From Rebecca billardiae RCC1528 (lineage: Eukaryota; Haptophyta): a DNA stretch of 64,000 bases. The DNA lies in assembly GCA_965240325.2 (NCBI GenBank), contig OZ251229.1:1488001-1552000 (forward strand). Reading direction: 5' to 3'. This document shows, in pieces, positions 31,765 to 42,487 of this stretch. Under the pieces are notes generated by a model. It saw only the letters and a program-made list of their open reading frames with translations. It did no database searches and had not been told where the DNA came from. The translations under genes were made by a program, and so were the position numbers. Position 1 is the first letter of the stretch. Each line of letters opens with the position of its first letter.

Positions 31765-33105
31765 TCACGTCACCCGCCCCACAGGGACCGTGTATATGAC
31801 CAGGTTCCTCCCCTCGAAGCCGGCGATGCGAGCGACGCGCAGCTCGAAGGCTGGCGGGGGCGCCTCGCCCTGCGACGCAGCATCGCACTCCAAACGCGTC
31901 GCTCGCGGCTCGCTGAGCAGCGCGCGAGCGCACGCCGTCAGATAGCTGATGAACTGCTCGTATTTTCGGACAGGCTCGCCGTCGGCCAGGCGGCGCTGCG
32001 GGAAAAGCGACGGGAAGACGCAGCATGGTAGCACGGCGAACGGCTTGTTCGCGCGGATCGCGAGCTCCACGATGTGCTCCGTCGCCTGGTCTGCGTGCAG
32101 CCCGAGCACCAGCGAACACTCGCGCAGAGCGCCCGCGCCCGCAAACGATGCGTCGAAGCACACCTGCAGCTGCCGCGGCAGCACGCATCGGCGCGCGTGG
32201 GCCAGGTCGGTGACCGCTCGTCGGAAGGTGGGCGGCGTGCATGCTCGCCCACCAGCACGCTCGTCCGCCGTATCCGCTCCGTCCGTGCACGCAGGCGCTC
32301 CCGCCGGCGGCTGCATGGCGTCGGCCGCGGCCGGTGCCTCCCGATCCGCGCGAGCGTTGGCACCTCCAATGCCGCCTTCCCGGACGTCACCGCTGATCGC
32401 CACCGAGCTGTCGTGCATGTGCTTCAGCCCGCGCGCCTGCTTGGGCGTGCACACCACCGGGCGAGGATCGACCACGGTGCACGGGATCCCGCGCCGCACC
32501 GACAGCTCGAACGCTGTGCCCCCTGCGCCCCCGGCGACGTCGAGCACGCCCGTGCCAGCGCGCAGCCGATCCTCGCCGTACACGGCGCACAGCCATGCGA
32601 CGAGGCGCTGGTGGCGCGTGTCGTTACGCGCCCGCGCCCGTGCGCGGGTACGAGGCCAGAGCTGCTGCTCATCGCTCGCCTGCAGCGCCTCCGGCTCCTT
32701 TGGCGTGCACCGTGGCGCAGCGCAGTCCGGAGCAAATCGCAGGCTGCCATCTCCCTCGAGCAGCTCCAGCTCGACGACGTGCAGCACCAGTGCGCCTTCC
32801 AGATCGACCTCTGGGAACGCTCGCGCGCGCACCATGCCGCCTTCCCACCAGACCAGGTGCTCGGCGATGCGCGCCACGGAGTGTGCGGTGAAGAAGCCGT
32901 CGCGATCCTTGAGCATCAACCTGTAGCGCGCGCGCGGCGCGGACTCGAGCTCGAGGGGAGAGTCGGCGGCAGCGGCCGTGCCCACGATGTCGAAGATGAA
33001 GAGGCGACGCGAGAGCAGTCTGGGCCCTTCTGCCTGCCCAAGGACGAGCAGGCGCACGTCAACATGCTTGCCCTGGGCCCACTGCCCGTCTGCAGCTGGC
33101 GCCAT
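31765..33105 (-). CDS. SAM-dependent methyltransferase-like protein
   Basis: A single exon for 446 residues from the ATG at 33105; the frame is open for 66 more bases but has no further ATG. Residues 187-196 are VLDVAGGAGG, a Rossmann methyltransferase motif I that binds S-adenosylmethionine, with an acidic motif II-like VVDPRPV after it. A later segment, LVLGLHADQATEHIV followed by KPFAVLPCCVFP, resembles motif IV/post-IV of a eukaryotic methyltransferase group found in protists and fungi. Residues 240-320 are a low-complexity insertion. The N-terminal 150 residues are not recognised. The substrate is unknown (RNA, protein or small molecule). The gene is head-to-head with the dienoyl-CoA isomerase, 188 bp apart. 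Confidence 0.7.
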   Translation of the reverse strand: MAPAADGQWAQGKHVDVRLLVLGQAEGPRLLSRRLFIFDIVGTAAAADSPLELESAPRARYRLMLKDRDGFFTAHSVARIAEHLVWWEGGMVRARAFPEVDLEGALVLHVVELELLEGDGSLRFAPDCAAPRCTPKEPEALQASDEQQLWPRTRARARARNDTRHQRLVAWLCAVYGEDRLRAGTGVLDVAGGAGGTAFELSVRRGIPCTVVDPRPVVCTPKQARGLKHMHDSSVAISGDVREGGIGGANARADREAPAAADAMQPPAGAPACTDGADTADERAGGRACTPPTFRRAVTDLAHARRCVLPRQLQVCFDASFAGAGALRECSLVLGLHADQATEHIVELAIRANKPFAVLPCCVFPSLFPQRRLADGEPVRKYEQFISYLTACARALLSEPRATRLECDAASQGEAPPPAFELRVARIAGFEGRNLVIYTVPVGRVT

Positions 33106-33293
33106 CGTGGCGCTGAGCAGGCGAGTTCCCTTGCCCAGCTGCCTTGCCGCACTCTTTCTTGTCGCCAGCAATAATTATCTCCCTTGTCGCCAGTCGCCGC
33201 TGAGAAATTGAACCCCCTTGGCCTATCAATAAAGGAATTTTGGCCTGATCCGCTGATCGGTAGACCCGGATGGCCGGATCGCCCTGATGATCG
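33106..33293. promoter_or_regulatory. Divergent promoter interval
   Basis: 188 bp separates opposed ATGs, with a lower-GC centre (33165-33240). No defined box is recognised. Function is inferred from layout. Confidence 0.35.
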
Positions 33294-34097
33294 ATGTTGC
33301 GCTCCTCCATGCTCGCAGATGGCGTGCTCCACGTTGAGTTGGCGCGCGGCTCGAAGCGCAACGCGATGGGCGCGGGCTTCTGGGGCGAGTGTGCGCGCCT
33401 CTTCGGCTCGATCGGGCGCGACGGCCGCGACGTCCGCGTCGTGCTCCTCACGGGCGAGGGACCTGCCTTCTCGGCGGGCTTGGACCTCACGGACATGTTG
33501 CTCGTCGCGCACGACGACCCTGGGCGGCGGGGGTGGCGATGGCGCGCGCAGCTGCTCGAGATGCAGGACGCATTCACTGCCATCGAGAGATGCCCCGCGC
33601 CCGTCCTCGCTCTGGTGCACGGCGCGTGCATCGGCGCCGGCCTGGACATGGTGTGCGCGGCGGACATCCGCTGGTGCACCTCAGACGCCTACTTCGTCGC
33701 CAAGGAGGTGGACCTCGGGCTGGCCGCGGACGTGGGCACGTTGCAGCGGCTCCCCGCCGTCGTCGGCTCGCGCAGCCTCGTGAACGAGCTCGTGATCACC
33801 GCACGGCGCATGCCGGCTGCCGAGGCTTGCGCGTGTGGCCTCGTGAGTGCGACTCACGAGAGCAAGGCAGCCATGATGGACGCCGCGCTACGCCTCGCGG
33901 GCGCGATCGCTGCCAAGTCGCCGCTCGCGGTGGCGGTGACGAAGCGCGCGCTACTCTTCTCGCGCGATCACCCCAACGTCGCCGATGGCCTCGAGGACAT
34001 CGCCACGCTGAACGCGTTTGCGCTGCAGAGCGGCGACCTGGCTGAGGCTGCCGCGGCCGTCAGCGAGCGACGACAGCCCGTATACTCGCGGCTGTGA
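33294..34097 (+). CDS. ECH1: Delta3,5-delta2,4-dienoyl-CoA isomerase (peroxisomal)
   Basis: A single exon for 267 residues in the enoyl-CoA hydratase/isomerase (crotonase) superfamily. It shifts double bonds of 3,5-dienoyl-CoAs during beta-oxidation of unsaturated fatty acids. Oxyanion-hole segments are FSAGLDL (59-65) and HGACIGAGLDM. The ECH1-type acidic residues are present: Asp124 (AADIRW), Glu138 (KEVD) and Asp146 (AADVGTLQRLP). The last segment is nearly diagnostic for dienoyl-CoA isomerase rather than hydratase. The C-terminus is Ser-Arg-Leu, a type 1 peroxisomal targeting signal. A second ATG at 33309 gives a five-residue shorter protein. Confidence 0.92.
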   Translation: MLRSSMLADGVLHVELARGSKRNAMGAGFWGECARLFGSIGRDGRDVRVVLLTGEGPAFSAGLDLTDMLLVAHDDPGRRGWRWRAQLLEMQDAFTAIERCPAPVLALVHGACIGAGLDMVCAADIRWCTSDAYFVAKEVDLGLAADVGTLQRLPAVVGSRSLVNELVITARRMPAAEACACGLVSATHESKAAMMDAALRLAGAIAAKSPLAVAVTKRALLFSRDHPNVADGLEDIATLNAFALQSGDLAEAAAAVSERRQPVYSRL

Positions 34098-35354
34098 CGC
34101 AAAGTTGAAAGTAGTAAAGCAGTATGACAATCCGTCGTAAGACAGTGCATGTATGTATGCATCCTGATGCATGCGGTGAATTCATCCGCGCCTGCGCTAG
34201 TAGCGCTCGGTTCAGACTACCATCCATTGCAGTGCTGCACTGGCGGTACGGCACGCCCGGTCCGGCGCCGATCCGTAGTGGCGGACCGTCGGAGTGAGTG
34301 AGACTGTGAGTGCTCAGTGAGATCACTGCTGATCAGCACTCAGCAGCAGACATTGCACTGCTAGTTAGTAGTGCGCAGTATTATGCGACGACGAACGTCT
34401 TACTCTTAGCGGTACCGGCCCGTACCGTCTATCTACGGTGTGATACTGATAACGGTCAGTGACTAGTGCAGTGACGATATCAGACCGACCCGCCGGCGCC
34501 CGGAATTGCGGCGGTGCTTTGAACTGATCGTCGGGCCGACGATCCGATTCGATACACTCACTGACTAATATTAACACTAGCTCACGATCAGTCGATCACT
34601 CGCCAGGGCATCATCCCGCATGGCCACTAGTGGGGCATCCGCCTCCGCGGCAGGCTTCGTCGGATCGGATCCATCAGTCCGCCGAAACAGGGCGGGTGTG
34701 ACGTCGCACCGCGCTGCGCGGCCGCGGTGCGGCGGGTGGCGGGCCCGCGACCCAGCACTTGCTACTCTTGGCCGAACGCCTGCGGCGGTGCCCGGCCCGT
34801 TCACGTTCGGAGTGACAAGTACATCCGATTACATGTCGCACTGTCACATCGCCACCGTCGGACTCATGGTGAGGCGGGGTGAGTTGGAGAATGGAGAATG
34901 GTTTGACGATGACGGATGAATAATAGAGGCGGCGTCATCATCTGGCGATGCTCCGTCCGGCGGAGCCGTGACGGGCGTGCTGGCTCACGTCGCATGTGAT
35001 GGTCGGCTTCGTCTCCGCAGGGACGCCTGCGTGGACGGGGGAGCCCCGCCTTGCAGCCCTTCACCATCTACTGGCATGTGGAGCAACCGACGTTGGGCCA
35101 CGTGCAGATGATTGCACCCGGTCAGCATGTGCTCGCTTGCGCAGTCGGCAAGCTGCCAAGCAGCGACAAGTAGCGGGTCGCGGGCCACAAAGGTGTCCCA
35201 CCGGCACGGCCGGCTGCCGTCGTCGACAAGTCGCGGCGTTTGCGTATGGGGGTACTGGTACTCCGGCGTGGTTGGGACTTGGGACGTTGGGTTGAGCCGG
35301 GTGACCCGGACAGCCGGACTCGAGAGCGGCGCCGGCCTTGCAGTGCGATCCCCG
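34098..35354. other. Intergenic with a dispersed repeat
   Basis: No gene is recognised. It contains ACTGATCAGCACTCAG-type words near 34320-34350 and, from 35019, one copy of a repeat that also occurs downstream of the next gene. Confidence 0.5.
35019..35170 (+). repeat. Dispersed direct repeat, copy 1
   Basis: Shared with 38033-38177: AGGGAC(G/A)CCTGCGTGG, TCTACTGGCATGTGG, ACGTTGGGCC, GATTGCACCCGGTC and GCAGTCGGCAAGC in the same order with small indels. The two copies flank the 801-residue protein gene. Confidence 0.8.
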
Positions 35355-37760
35355 ATGGCGGCCGGCATGCGCGTGGCCGTCCTGCTGCCGTGCTTGCACG
35401 CGACGCTGACGCTGGGCGTGCGGCCAGATGACGTGCTTTGGGCTCCACCGGTGATGTACGAGCCCCCACGCGCGCTGCGCAGTGCCGCGTACGTACACTT
35501 CCCCGGCACGCAGTCGTTTGCGCACACGGTCGTGCACCACGTGTGCCCGCGACTGCGCCTGTGGTCGGTCGACTTTGACCGCCGCCTGAGCTGGGCAGAG
35601 CTGGCGCGGCTGGGCGTGTGCGAGCGCTCGCGGCTCAACCGGCGGGCGCCATCGAATATGGCGAAGGGGCTGACCTTTGACGACGAGCGCGCGCTGATGG
35701 ATGCGGGTGAGGATCGCAGCCAGCTGGTGCTGCTCTTTGCGCATCCCGCCACGCGCGTCGCGCGCGTGCTCGAGCTGATGCAAAAGCATCCGCTCCCTCC
35801 GAGCTGGCAGCTACCGAGCAAGAAGGTTGAGCGCAACGTGCGCTCGCGGGCGTCCAACATGAGCAAGGCGCTCAGGACGCGATGGCTCGACGGCTGCTTT
35901 GCCAAGATGCTGAGCGGCCACGCGTGCCACGCCCCGCTGCCGCTCGGGCCCACGCCCGCAGCGCGTGGCGCGCAGCTGCCGTGCGGCGCGGGGCCGGCGG
36001 GTGGCGCGGCGCGCGATTTGGCGATGCCATCGGCCGCGTGCCTGGCGAGCCGAGCCGTGCAGCTGCTCGCTCCACCGGCAGCTCGGGCACCGGGCGCGCA
36101 TGCGCTCGGCGAACCGACGCGCGGCGCGGCACCGCGCGAGGCGCCCACTGCGGGCGGCGGGCGCGCCGAGCCTGCTGCTCGTGTGTTCGTCGGGCTGGAG
36201 CACCTCTGGGCGCAGTCGGTGTGCCTGTTCCATGCGGCGCACGGAGGGCCCGTGCACCGCGCCGAGCTCGAGCGCGCGCCCCCCGGCTGGGAGAAGTGGG
36301 CGGGGCGGCCGGCCTCGTCGCTGCTCTCAAAGCTCGAGCAAGCGCGGCTGCCGCCGAACCTCGCAGGCCTGCTGTCGGGCGCAGACGCCGCGGAGGTTGC
36401 GGCGCGGCTCGCACGGCCGGGGCTCGAGCTGCCGCTCGGCACAGTCGACGCGCTCGTGTACGTGATGGCGAAGCGCGCCTTTGCGCGCGCGTGGCGCGCG
36501 TCGCGCGCGCCCATTGACGGCTGCGTGCGCGCGCTGCGCGATGCGCACGCTCACGACATCGCCAACGGCACGGCGGCGTGGCGAGGCACTGGGCGCACGT
36601 GCCCCGCGGTGACGACGCCCGCCCGGGCAGCGGACGGCGTCAACGGCGAGGAGGCGGGCACGGCCGCCTCGCCGTGCGCGGCGGGCGACGGCGGCGCGTG
36701 CAGCGCGCGCCTGCGGTTCCCGCGCGCTCTGGCGGTCGGCTTCCACGGCCACTACGACAGGCTGGGCCGCGGCCTCGCGCTCACCGAGCTCAGCACCGGG
36801 CCCATTCGGTTCTGCTCCGACTATTGGCGCGTGGCGCCCGGCGTGCGCGCGCGCGTGCTCGACGCCGCGCGCGCGGCCGGCGCGCGCGTGCGCGTCTACC
36901 TCCACTCGTATGCCAGCGGGTGCTCGCCCAAGGACCGCGCACTGCTGCGCGCTCTGCGGCCGGCGCGGTACGAGCTCTCCGCGCAGCTGCTGCCGCGCGT
37001 GGCTGACTCGTACCTGCGCGTGCTCGGCATGATGCTCGGCGACGACGGCAGCGGCGAGGACGAGCCGGAGTACGGCGCGCAGCCGAGCGCTCGCGACGCC
37101 CCGTCCTCGCCGCCCTTTGCGGCGAGCGGGTTTGTGCTGCTGCGGTTTGACACAGTGCTGCACGCGCCGCTGCACAAGCTGCCCATACTCTGGGGCGCGC
37201 TCAGCCTCGCGTTCCGCGACAAGCGCTGGGCGTGGCGCACGGAGTGCAGAGCGTCGGACCTCTTCTTCGCGGGCGCGATGGCGCACGCGCCCGCGCTCGT
37301 CACCGCCATCAACGTCACCGCATCGGTCGGCTCGACCAAGGAGGAGCGCGCGAGGCGGCGGGGCTCGCTGCACACCGTGTACGTGCCGCTGGCGGCGCTG
37401 CTCGGCGACGGCGCCGTGCGCTTCGTGGACGAGGGGCGCACGGGGTCCTCGTCGTTGCACGTGGGCTCGGGGCGCAACGAGCACCTCTCGTTCATCGCGA
37501 TCGATCGGCGATGCGAGGGCATTGACCTGGACCGGCGGATCGCCGCGCGCGCCGCGCAGCTGGGCGCACGCGCGGCGGGCGGCGGCGAGGCTGGACAGCA
37601 CCCGCCGCGCGCGGCCGAAGGCAACGGCACGCTGTGCTGGCGTGGTGAACGGTTCGCCAACGCTGCACCGAAACCTACAGAGCATGGACTTGCGCTGGAG
37701 CGCGCAGCGGCTGCGGAAACCAGGCCGGAGCTCGCCATGGCGTTCGCCGCGTTCGGCTGA
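35355..37760 (+). CDS. Uncharacterised 801-residue protein, possible sulfotransferase-like N-terminus
   Basis: A single exon with strong GC-rich codon bias. No domain is certain. The N-terminus (MAAGMRVAVLLPCLHATLTL) is signal-like. Residues 30-150 contain AYVHFPGTQSFAHTV, LLFAHPATRVARVLELM and later FVGLEHLWAQSVCLF. The order and spacing recall carbohydrate sulfotransferases (a phosphosulfate-binding loop, then an RxxR-type 3' phosphate segment), but the P-loop is not canonical. The second half contains AVGFHGHYDRLGRGLALTEL, VRVYLHSYASGCSPKDRALL and FDTVLHAPLHKLPI, which resemble a nucleotide-sugar transferase-like fold of unknown family. It may be a Golgi glycan-modifying enzyme. This is inference. 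Confidence 0.55.
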   Translation: MAAGMRVAVLLPCLHATLTLGVRPDDVLWAPPVMYEPPRALRSAAYVHFPGTQSFAHTVVHHVCPRLRLWSVDFDRRLSWAELARLGVCERSRLNRRAPSNMAKGLTFDDERALMDAGEDRSQLVLLFAHPATRVARVLELMQKHPLPPSWQLPSKKVERNVRSRASNMSKALRTRWLDGCFAKMLSGHACHAPLPLGPTPAARGAQLPCGAGPAGGAARDLAMPSAACLASRAVQLLAPPAARAPGAHALGEPTRGAAPREAPTAGGGRAEPAARVFVGLEHLWAQSVCLFHAAHGGPVHRAELERAPPGWEKWAGRPASSLLSKLEQARLPPNLAGLLSGADAAEVAARLARPGLELPLGTVDALVYVMAKRAFARAWRASRAPIDGCVRALRDAHAHDIANGTAAWRGTGRTCPAVTTPARAADGVNGEEAGTAASPCAAGDGGACSARLRFPRALAVGFHGHYDRLGRGLALTELSTGPIRFCSDYWRVAPGVRARVLDAARAAGARVRVYLHSYASGCSPKDRALLRALRPARYELSAQLLPRVADSYLRVLGMMLGDDGSGEDEPEYGAQPSARDAPSSPPFAASGFVLLRFDTVLHAPLHKLPILWGALSLAFRDKRWAWRTECRASDLFFAGAMAHAPALVTAINVTASVGSTKEERARRRGSLHTVYVPLAALLGDGAVRFVDEGRTGSSSLHVGSGRNEHLSFIAIDRRCEGIDLDRRIAARAAQLGARAAGGGEAGQHPPRAAEGNGTLCWRGERFANAAPKPTEHGLALERAAAAETRPELAMAFAAFG

Positions 37761-39129
37761 TACGCGCAGATTACTATGAATACATGCATGACGAATCGCG
37801 TTATATATAATATATATAAGACCGATGACTCCGACACGACCCGGCAGGTCTCAGACCTACGCTATACTAAGACGTACTCGTCAGACCGTTGTATAGTGCC
37901 GACTGTTGGCGAATAGCTGGGCCTCGCCCAGTGGCTGACAGTCTGCCGGCCAAGCCGGCGCCATATATATATATGCCAATACACTATACAGTGACACGGC
38001 ACTCACGAGCGGCCCTCGGCTCACATCTGTCTCCAGGGACACCTGCGTGGCGTGTGAGACCCCTTCACTATCTACTGGCATGTGGTGGGTGTGGAGCAAC
38101 CTCACGTTGGGCCGCGTGCATTGTCACAGATTGCACCCGGTCGGCATGTGCTTGCTTGCAGTCGGCAAGCAACGACAGTGCGCCGATTCCATTCGCGATA
38201 CCCCCCGATACAAGTGGATACGGGCTAATTGGACACAGGGGCTATCTGGACACTCAGCGGGCGGCGGCCCGCGTGGCGAAGGCTCGTGGGCGAATAAGCA
38301 CGAGCACCCACTGGCGGGTCGTCACGACGGCGCACGATGTTCGCTGAACTCACCTGGTCGTGGGACATCGTCTGCGCACGCGCCAGGTCGCACTTCCCGC
38401 CGCCTTCGCCTTGTTTCGTGAGTTCGGCGCACAAGACCGAACGCCAGCGTTGCAAGCCGCAAGACGCGTGCGCGGACTCAGGAAGGGCGGACTCCGGGGC
38501 AGGGCGCGGCTGCGCTGGCGTGGGTGGGTCCCAGCGCAACCGCCCGAGCCGCTGCACACGCTTTTCCTCCGCGCGCGCGTCTCTGAGCTCGATTCCCATG
38601 CCTCTGCCGCGGAGCTCCAGGGACCCCCTGAAGTCCATCCCTGGCGCCCCTTCGACCCCAATGCTCCCAAAGAGGCCTCTCCGCGTGAGTTGGGCCGGCC
38701 ACTGTCCAGTAAGCCCGTATCCACACCTGGACGCTCGCTTGAAGCACGCCGGCGTCGGGAAGGCAGCCATGCTGGGGAGCCGGAGCACCGAAATGTGAGA
38801 GCAGCAACGGAAAAGTGAGCGCGTGCTGATAAATAATAGCCTAATACAAACTTGAAACTTCAAACTGCGCGCGGAGGCCGCAGCTGCCGCGTTCCAGGGT
38901 CGGGACGATATGATGGAATTCGTCATTGTCGCATCAGTTCAAGCAGCCGAAAGTTACGGTACCCTCATCCAGCAAGAGTTGAGTATGGGGGTAGAGTTCA
39001 CAAAACTTACTTTACCTGCCAGTGCTGGCTGACGCGTAATCAAGCAGTCCGGTTCCCACGCGCGCGCCATCCAAGCAGGGCGCCCGCGGCGCAAAGGGCG
39101 TACCCGGCGCCCCCCACCCAAAGGCGGCG
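37761..39129. other. Intergenic with repeat and a possible small gene
   Basis: An AT-rich patch follows the stop (37800-37825, TATA repeats). The repeat copy at 38033-38177 lies here. From an ATG at 38770 on the minus strand, a 182-codon frame runs to 38225 (MAAFPTPACFKRASRCGYG...). It has no recognised domain and could be a small organelle-targeted protein or chance. Confidence 0.3.
38033..38177 (+). repeat. Dispersed direct repeat, copy 2
   Basis: Second copy of the 35019-35170 repeat, with a GGTGGGTGT insertion after CATGTGG and several substitutions. Confidence 0.8.
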
Positions 39130-40908
39130 ATGCTGCCGACGCTAGGCAAAGGGGGGATGGGCGACGCTGCCGACGTGGAGCAGGGCCGTGGCGGTGGGAA
39201 CAGTGCGGCGCGGAGCAAGCTGCGCACCACGATCCAGGTGGTGAGTAGCCTGCCAGATCCCTTCCTGAAGGCACAGCAGATGCGGAAGGACCACTGGCGG
39301 CCGCTCAAGCTGCGCTTCTCGCGGGGCGAGCTCCACTCGACGGGCCGCCCGCGCATGCCGCACGCGAGGGACGCGACAACGCTCGACGCCATCCGGCTGC
39401 ACGTGCCCAAGGCGCAGCGAACCAACGAACGCTACCTCAAGATGCGCGACGCGCGCATTGAGCTGCCGAAGAACATCGGCAAGTGGCTCGTCGATCCGGA
39501 CAATCTGGCGCCGGACCCGTACGCCACGCGGCACCAGCAGATCCTGTACTCAGCGCGGATCAGCGTCCGCTTCAAGGTGCGCGCATGGTGTGCCTCACCC
39601 CCATCTGCTCAGCGCCACTCGTGCGCGCCGCCAGTGCGCCACATCCGGCTGCGCGTGCGCTGCCTGCTGCACCTGCGCTCACTGTGAGCTCGCCCTTCCT
39701 CCCGTTCGCGCGCGTTCGGGCGCGAAGGACCACATCCTCTCGGAGGGCCCGTGCGCGTACGCCCTCGCGTGCCCGTTCCCGTTCATGGTGCGGCGCGCGC
39801 GCGCGCGCAGCAGCGCGCGTCTGCGCGCACGCGCGCTCCACTCCTCTGCCCTCCGCTCGCACGCGCGCACCGCAGATCTGCTCGTACATGTACGACTTGT
39901 GGCGCGTGTACACGTGCCAAGGGTGCTCGCGTGGCGTCGTCTCCTTCGACCAGCCCGCGCTGTGGGTGCGCAAGCAGTACGACAAGCGCGCGTACGTCCA
40001 CGTTTACAACAACCGGATCGAGGCCAATTATCCGGTCGTGCGCTTTCCGTGGGGCGTGCTCGGCTGCGGCAGCTGGAACCAGGACCGCGTGATGGTGCAC
40101 TACTTCGACCGCGGCTCGTTCGGCTTCCGTCAGGTGCCGTGCGGCACGCGCTACCACTGCTGCTGCGCGTGGGAGCCGTTTGGCGAGGTGGGCGGCCGGC
40201 AGCGCTGCCCGTGCAACGGCCCCCTGATCGAGAGGAACGGCTCCGTGCACTGCGGGCAGTGGTGGTGCGACTCGTGGCTGTGCACGATGTGCTGCTGCCA
40301 CTTCCACTACCCGGGTGCGCGCCGCCGCGCCGCGCCACGCCGCGCCCCGCCGCGCGCCGCGCCGCGCGCCCCGCCGCGCCGCGCGCCCTGCGCCTCCGCT
40401 CATCCCCGCGCGGCCCGCCGGTGCGTGCGGCCGTCCGTCTGTGTGCGCTCGCGCGACTGCATGCGCGCGTGCGTCCACCGCAGGGATGGTGGACGCGCAG
40501 GAGTTCGCGGTGGCGTCGGAGGTGGCGCTGCAGTCGTACTTCCGGGGGCACTGGTACACGAAGGAGGAGTTCGACGAGGCGCTCGACCTCGAGCTCGCCG
40601 TGCGCCACCTGCCCAAGAAGCGAGGGCCGTTCCGATTCGACGTGGACAAGTACTCCTACTCGCGCACGATGGCTGCGATTGCGATCATTTTCGGGCTGCT
40701 GACGATCGCGCTGCAGATCGGGGTCGCGCTCGGGCTCGCGATGTACATCCAGTGGAGCGCGCACAAGCAGTGGTACGAGTCGTACTGGCAGGTGGTCTCG
40801 CGCCCGGAGTCGTACCCCGAGTTCGCCTCGAACACCACGCGCGTGTTCATTGCGATCGTGCCAGGTGTGAGCAACGATGACTTGCGCAACTCATCCAGCT
40901 CTGGCTGA
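39130..40908 (+). CDS. Cys-rich membrane protein of unknown function
   Basis: Exons 39130-39576, 39876-40314 and 40484-40908 join in phase (0, then 1) to give 436 residues. I do not recognise the family. Exon 1 encodes a basic region with LPDPFLKAQQMRKDHW. Exon 2 encodes a compact Cys/Trp/aromatic domain: YTCQGCSRG, VYNNRIEANYPVVRFPWG, YHCCCAWEPFG and HCGQWWCDSWLCTMCCC. At least a dozen Cys here could bind metal or form disulfides. Exon 3 has a hydrophobic TM segment (about 358-385) and a short tail. The good splice phases and protein-like exon 2 make it a real gene. Location and role are unknown. Confidence 0.72.
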
Positions 40909-42487
40909 GCGAGGGAAGTAGCGCGGGTGGCTGCGGGGACCGTCAGGCGGGAGCTGCCCGAGGGCAGCCCGAGGGCAGCCCGAGGGTAGCCAGAGGCTGC
41001 AGCTAGAGGCCGTGCCGCCCGGTGGCCGGTGGCACCGCGGCCGAGGGCGAGCCGTGTGTCACTCACTCACTCAGTCACTGTCGTGAACCAATCAGTGAAC
41101 CCGGACTCCCGGGCGCCGGGGCGGGCGCGCCGGGATCAGACTGGACGGAGCGGGCCCGCACAGCCTGGCACTCGTGAGCACCGTATCGATCTTGGCCCGC
41201 GGTGCAGGGCGGAGCGCGCAGCGTGGAGCCCGCACCAGCGGGCCCGAACCACGTTTCAAAAAGATCTTTGATCAAGAAAAAAGGGACGGGGGGCGGCGGA
41301 AAAAAAGGGACGGGGGGCGATTTTTAGGGCTGGCGGAGACCGAGTTTCGAGTTTTTGAGATCGCATTGAGAGGTCTATCAGGCCAAAAAAAAGCGCGCCC
41401 AGCTGATTCCCTTAAGTAAAGTGCGATCTGGACGTCAGCTGGACGTGACATTAGTGTAACGGTTCGTTACGAGCGAATCGTACTCGTCTTCCCGGATCGC
41501 GTGACGTCCGGACTGGGCCACATCCGGATCGTCGGAGGTGACGTGCCCCGGCACGATGGGCGATGGCGGATATGCGGGACGGCGCCTGCACGTGCCTCCG
41601 GACCCGCCTCCCGCTTGCTGCTCACGCAGTCAGCTGCGACCGTGGCGCATGATCGCAGAAGCAGTGCCGGCAGTACGGCCTGCATCAGCTAGTGCCGCGC
41701 CGTCGTGGCGCGCGCGGTACGGTTGCGCGTTTGCAGCGCTCGCCACTCGCCCTCGGCGACGGCACGCGCGTGCGGCTCAGGTGTGTCAAATGCGGTCTCG
41801 TCGGCGCGCTTTCGCCTGCCACCTCGTGCACCCGTGCCGCCAGTTTCATCGTCTTCATGAGGACTGCTGCTGCTGTCGCCATCCGCTCTCCATCACCCCG
41901 AGTCGCCGGTCGCGCGGCGCGCGCGGTAGGCACTAGGCACTAGGCAGGGCGTACGGTCACTCACCCGTGCAACGGGTCAAGTGGCCAGAGTACGTCTGGT
42001 CGTTGGCTGGCACGGGCCGCAGCGCTAAAGCACCCTGCTGTCACACCCGACTCCTTCAGTACTCCGAGCTCCGCGGCACGACTCACTCGGCACGATCGCG
42101 GACGGGTCGGATCCGAGCTGATCAGCCAGAGTTGGACACAGTTTGGCAGCTACTAGTAGTAATTCCGATGCCGATGGCACGATCGCGGACGGGTCGGATC
42201 CGAGCTGATCAGCCAGTTGGACATTTGGCAGCTAGTTGTCAGACGGACGTCCGATTTGACGACCGGTGCCGGGTGCGGTCTCAGGTCCGCTGCTGTGATT
42301 GTGTGAAGTGTGAATGAGTCTCGCGGTCGCGCAGGCAGGGCGACGGTCGGACTAATATAGCTTCAGTCATCTCAGAACCGACTTCAACTGGCGAACTGCC
42401 ACTACGGCGGAGAGCCGCGATTGCACGGCCACCGCGGGCCCCCAACTGCGTTGATTCTATGCAGAAAAGGACCGCGGAACGCGGTCA
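40909..42487. other. Intergenic, repeat-bearing
   Basis: No gene is recognised. Contents: a short tandem repeat of CCCGAGGGCAG units (40955-40995), a two-copy AAAAAGGGACGGGGGGCG repeat (41277-41320), and a direct repeat at 42087-42233. Confidence 0.5.
42087..42233 (+). repeat. Two-copy direct repeat
   Basis: GGCACGATCGCGGACGGGTC then GGATCCGAGCTGATCAGCCAG occurs twice, followed by (G/-)TTGGACA and TTTGGCAGCTA. The copies start about 90 bases apart (42087 and 42177). Confidence 0.85.
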
